The position numbers and the translations under genes were made by a program. From positions 1 to 17,386 of the forward strand of contig CAIRYE010000491.1 of assembly GCA_903882765.1 (NCBI GenBank): DNA of 17,386 nucleotides, in the 5' to 3' direction. Positions 15,264 to 17,386 of the stretch are shown here, in pieces. The notes beneath the pieces were generated by a model that saw nothing but the letters and a program-made list of their open reading frames with translations, made no database searches and was not told where the DNA came from. Position 1 is the first letter of the stretch, and every line of letters begins with the position of its first letter. The stretch comes from an uncultured Anaerolineae bacterium. GTDB lineage: Bacteria; Chloroflexota; Anaerolineae; Anaerolineales; Villigracilaceae.

Positions 15264-16371
15264 CGAAATAAGTTGTTAGTTTTGCCCGAAGAAGAGTGCT
15301 GCGCGTTAGTAGATGCTCCCGGATCGAAGGTGAATTCTTTATTACCGTATCGATCCCTTCATACAATGGTGCTAAATCAAAGGGTTGGTTAATATTTATA
15401 CTATGATCAGACATCCCAAGGTAATCTACCAGCTCTTGAACTTTTACATCATAAACCAAGCCAAAAAATGGCAGCCCTATGATCGAGGCGATCACCAGGG
15501 TATGAAGGCGTTCAGCCACGATCAGATCACAACCTGCCATTACCTCTGCGGCTTCCTGGGCGGTCTGAGGGTCATGAAGTTGGAATGGGATATTTGGAAT
15601 TCGGGTTGAAAAATTTTTCAAAACAGAAAGATCATCGTTCTCTTTGAACTTGCTCTGCATCGGTAACGCGTGAATTTCAATCGGGTTCATTTCATTGAGC
15701 TTCGTCAACGCGGAAACGAGCTTGTCCAAAAATGGTTCCCACGCGTTGCGGTTTTCGATATCGTAGTTTAAATTGAGGGCGATCCGTGTTTTCCCTTGCC
15801 TCGGCTGAATCGTACTCTCTTTTGTGAGGAAGACATCGGCGGAGTTCGCGAAAACAGCATCAGGAACCAGAAGTACTTTTTCAGCGGGGATGCCAAGTTT
15901 GAGCACAGTATTCATCGACTTGATATCTCGCACCGAAAGAAAATCCACCTGACGAAGGATCCATCGGGCGAGTTGTTCTCCGCGAGGAGTCATGATCGGG
16001 CCAACCCCAATGTTGCTCATTGCCACTCGTTTTCTAGCGATCTGCTTAGCAAAGGTGACCGTAGCCAGGATCATTAATAAAGTAGAGTAGGGGTTTCTCC
16101 CCACGCTGGCGTAAAGTTCCTTGATGATGCTTCCACCGCCAAAAAACAAAAGATCAGAAGTAATCAAATACTTTAAGAACCGCGGTAGCTCACGAGTTGT
16201 ATGGAACGATTCCACATTGAATTTTGGTCGCATGGCTTTTTGCGTGAACGCTGGATCATAGGAATTAACAGCATATTGATGTTCAGCGCCAAGTTGGGCC
16301 AAAAATGTTTCCAGCAATAATTCGTCACCAATATTGAATTGTCCGTGTGTACCGAGGAATAGTATTTTCAT
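15232..16371 (-). CDS. Polysaccharide pyruvyl transferase family protein (CsaB/WcaK-like)
   Basis: This 379-residue protein matches the polysaccharide pyruvyl transferase family. It shows MKILFLGTHGQFNIGDELLL (residues 1-20) with the GN-GDE-like loop, LLFFGGGSII (74-83), the SVRD motif (146-149), a conserved Pro-Asp at 170-171 and AERLHTLVIASIIGLP (286-301), with the family's Arg-His pair. Known members transfer pyruvate from phosphoenolpyruvate to a sugar of a surface polymer as a ketal (CsaB, PssM, WcaK) and act in the cytoplasm; the fold is GT-B-like. Some family members lack demonstrated pyruvyl transfer, so the reaction is inferred. It is the first gene of the minus-strand block, with a promoter candidate about 38 nt upstream and no strong Shine-Dalgarno sequence. 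Its 3' end overlaps the 1008-residue protein gene by 32 nt. Confidence 0.9.
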   Translation of the reverse strand: MKILFLGTHGQFNIGDELLLETFLAQLGAEHQYAVNSYDPAFTQKAMRPKFNVESFHTTRELPRFLKYLITSDLLFFGGGSIIKELYASVGRNPYSTLLMILATVTFAKQIARKRVAMSNIGVGPIMTPRGEQLARWILRQVDFLSVRDIKSMNTVLKLGIPAEKVLLVPDAVFANSADVFLTKESTIQPRQGKTRIALNLNYDIENRNAWEPFLDKLVSALTKLNEMNPIEIHALPMQSKFKENDDLSVLKNFSTRIPNIPFQLHDPQTAQEAAEVMAGCDLIVAERLHTLVIASIIGLPFFGLVYDVKVQELVDYLGMSDHSININQPFDLAPLYEGIDTVIKNSPSIREHLLTRSTLLRAKLTTYFDDLKTKIFVP

Positions 16372-16408
16372 AATTTATTTTTCTGAAAGTTATATTGGTC
16401 TAGTAGTT

Positions 16409-16437
16409 ATTATAAAAAAATTTGGAACGGCTCAAAA
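16409..16437 (-). promoter_or_regulatory. Promoter candidate for the pyruvyl transferase gene
   Basis: On the minus strand a perfect TATAAT (16414-16409) lies about 38 nt before ATG 16371. The -35 element is weak: TTTTGA (16437-16432) with 17-nt spacing, or TTGAGC (16435-16430) with 15-nt spacing. Transcription would start near 16402, leaving a leader of about 30 nt. Confidence 0.45.
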
Positions 16438-16459
16438 TATTGTAAAACAGTGGCGTTCC
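16424..16459. repeat. Inverted repeat GGAACG-N24-CGTTCC, possible operator
   Basis: GGAACG at 16424-16429 and CGTTCC at 16454-16459 are perfect 6-bp arms, spaced 30 nt between arm starts (about three helical turns). They straddle the -35 area of the minus-strand promoter candidate. The spacing could suit two dimers or a looped repressor site, but 6-bp arms can arise by chance. Confidence 0.25.
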
Positions 16460-16800
16460 GTTTGCAAACTAGCAGTTAAATTATTACAGCCGCAGCTGAT
16501 ATTTTAATCTATCTAGCATTGAAAATCTATTGTCACAGCTGGCCTTCTTCATTTAAAATAATTTATCTTAAAAACGTGGATCATGAATTGCTTCCAATCA
16601 ATTATTGCTTTACAAAGCCAGATTTCGTTTTTAGGTGCAAAACTTCTTTCGACAGATAAAAAGTATCTTAGGGTGATGACATTGATAGCATCAAAAAAAG
16701 ACCATGTTCCAATTTCTTTCTTTATGTAATTTCAATATACCACAGGTCATTCCGATTAATTGTACGGCGGTACCGTAAGGTGGAAGGTGATCAAACTGGT

Positions 16801-16829
16801 TTGCCGATTGAATAAATTTCTGTTAAACT
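16801..16829 (+). promoter_or_regulatory. Sigma70-type promoter candidate for the manC-like gene
   Basis: TTGCCG (16801-16806), a 17-nt spacer and TAAACT (16824-16829) give four of six matches in each hexamer. Transcription would begin near 16836, about 128 nt before ATG 16964. Confidence 0.35.
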
Positions 16830-16963
16830 TATCAAAAACAGGGTGACGCCACGCTTGTAAGTTTTTCTAATATGAATGATTGGTAGGTTTGTTATCCTAT
16901 TTTTTCAGTTTAATACGGTAATTCATCCACAATATTCCTTTCACAACGGAGAAATGACATCAT

Positions 16964-17386
16964 ATGACCGAACATACTTATGCGGTAATCATGGCTGGTG
17001 GTGGTGGTACTCGGCTTTGGCCGGTTTCACGCAAAGAGCGGCCAAAACAACTACTCCCCTTGATAGGAAACGAAACGCTCTTCCAAAGCACGGTCAGCCG
17101 GTTGGAGAATTTATTCAGCCCCGATCGAATATTGGTCGTTACCGTTGAAGAACAGGCTCGCGAGATGCGTTTACAGGCTCCCGAGATCCCTGAAGAAAAC
17201 TTCATCATTGAACCCGGTCCACGCGGCACAGCATCCGTAGTTGGCTTAGCCGCTGCGGTCCTCTACAAGCGCGATCCAAACGCGAAGATGGCGATCTTAC
17301 CTTCCGACCATTTCATCCGTAATCGCGATCTCTTCCACTATCTGCTCAAAGCCGCTTTAGATGTTGCCGAGAATGGCTACTTGGTC
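16964..17386 (+). CDS. manC: Mannose-1-phosphate guanylyltransferase, N-terminal part (cut by window edge)
   Basis: Translation from ATG 16964 gives 141 residues, open to the right edge. It starts MTEHTYAVIMAGGGGTRLWP and continues with PVSRKERPKQLLPL, the nucleotide-binding signature of GDP-mannose pyrophosphorylases. IEPGPRGTA and MAILPSDHFI, the conserved sugar-phosphate region of the family, follow. The enzyme makes GDP-mannose from GTP and mannose-1-phosphate, the donor for mannose, fucose, rhamnose or perosamine-type sugars. A GGAG at 16948-16951 lies 12 nt upstream. The ATG at 16954 is out of frame and would give a short unrelated peptide. Whether a C-terminal isomerase domain (bifunctional ManC) is present cannot be seen. 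It is divergent from the glycan block but belongs to the same pathway. Confidence 0.93.
   Translation, partial: MTEHTYAVIMAGGGGTRLWPVSRKERPKQLLPLIGNETLFQSTVSRLENLFSPDRILVVTVEEQAREMRLQAPEIPEENFIIEPGPRGTASVVGLAAAVLYKRDPNAKMAILPSDHFIRNRDLFHYLLKAALDVAENGYLV

Larger units (their letters stand above)
16372..16963. other. Long divergent intergenic region (592 nt)
   Basis: This AT-rich region separates the minus-strand glycan block from the plus-strand manC-like gene, so both promoters must lie in it. Candidates are at 16409-16437 (minus) and 16801-16829 (plus). It also holds an inverted repeat GGAACG/CGTTCC (16424-16459) and a small one, TACGG-CGGTA-CCGTA (16763-16777). A 48-codon plus-strand ORF (16583-16729, starting MNCFQSIIALQSQ) shows no family features and is probably chance. 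No tRNA, rRNA or recognised riboswitch is visible. The stretch between 16480 and 16760 has no assigned role. Confidence 0.6.

Noticed and set aside
16583..16729. A 48-codon plus-strand ORF (MNCFQSIIALQSQ...) in the long intergenic spacer.
   Set aside because: It has no convincing ribosome-binding site, no recognisable family and ordinary AT-rich composition; an ORF of this length is expected by chance.
16763..16777. Inverted repeat TACGG-CGGTA-CCGTA as a terminator or operator.
   Set aside because: The arms are only 5 bp, no T-run follows on either strand, and no second copy is seen nearby.
1..17386. Insertion sequences, CRISPR arrays, tRNA genes, attachment sites or a phage-defence system.
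   Set aside because: I saw no transposase, integrase or nuclease motif, no regularly spaced repeats and no tRNA-like cloverleaf; all sizeable genes are explained by glycan synthesis or its control.

Overview
The window comes from a bacterial chromosome. It carries a cell-surface polysaccharide or glycoconjugate locus with a serine-phosphorylation ('partner-switching') and two-component regulatory module embedded in it. The taxon cannot be fixed from sequence alone. A Thr/Pro-rich linker of the TPTPES type in a surface protein, a PIG-V-type GT-C enzyme, an ALG5-type GT2 and a moderate G+C content all fit Chloroflexota (Anaerolineae-like). That placement is an inference of low to moderate confidence.

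Layout: every gene between positions 1 and 16371 lies on the minus strand, so transcription runs from right to left. In transcription order these are: a polysaccharide pyruvyl transferase family protein (15232-16371); a 1008-residue GT-C-like membrane protein with a large extracytoplasmic tail (12237-15263, overlapping the previous gene by 32 nt); an intergenic region with a good promoter candidate; a membrane-anchored protein with four LamG-like beta-sandwich repeats (9609-12014); a PIG-V-type GT-C (8446-9612, ATGA overlap); an ALG5-type GT2 (7630-8394); a GT4 glycosyltransferase (6428-7615); a STAS protein (6087-6419); a GAF-PP2C-HATPase phosphatase/kinase (4164-6080); a second STAS protein (3806-4150); a single-domain response regulator (3400-3777); a Wzx/MATE-type flippase (2130-3413, overlapping the regulator by 14 nt); and a four-PAS histidine kinase (2137 down to the window edge, overlapping the flippase by 8 nt). 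A 592-nt intergenic region separates this block from a divergent plus-strand mannose-1-phosphate guanylyltransferase, cut by the right edge.

How it may work together: ManC would supply GDP-mannose. The ALG5-type GT2 would make a polyprenyl-phosphate hexose at the inner membrane face. The GT4 would extend a lipid-linked glycan, the flippase would export it, and the two GT-C proteins would add sugars on the outer face from polyprenyl-phosphate donors. The pyruvyl transferase family protein may decorate the glycan, and the four-repeat anchored protein may bind or organise it at the surface. The STAS / PP2C-kinase / STAS / REC / histidine kinase set sits in the same operon with gaps of a few bases, and no sigma factor is visible. 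The closest known logic is SypA/SypE of Vibrio fischeri, where a STAS protein and a kinase-phosphatase control a polysaccharide locus. I therefore read the module as dedicated control of glycan production, which is the most interesting feature of the window. No Wzy polymerase, priming glycosyltransferase, RNA gene, mobile element or CRISPR array is visible.
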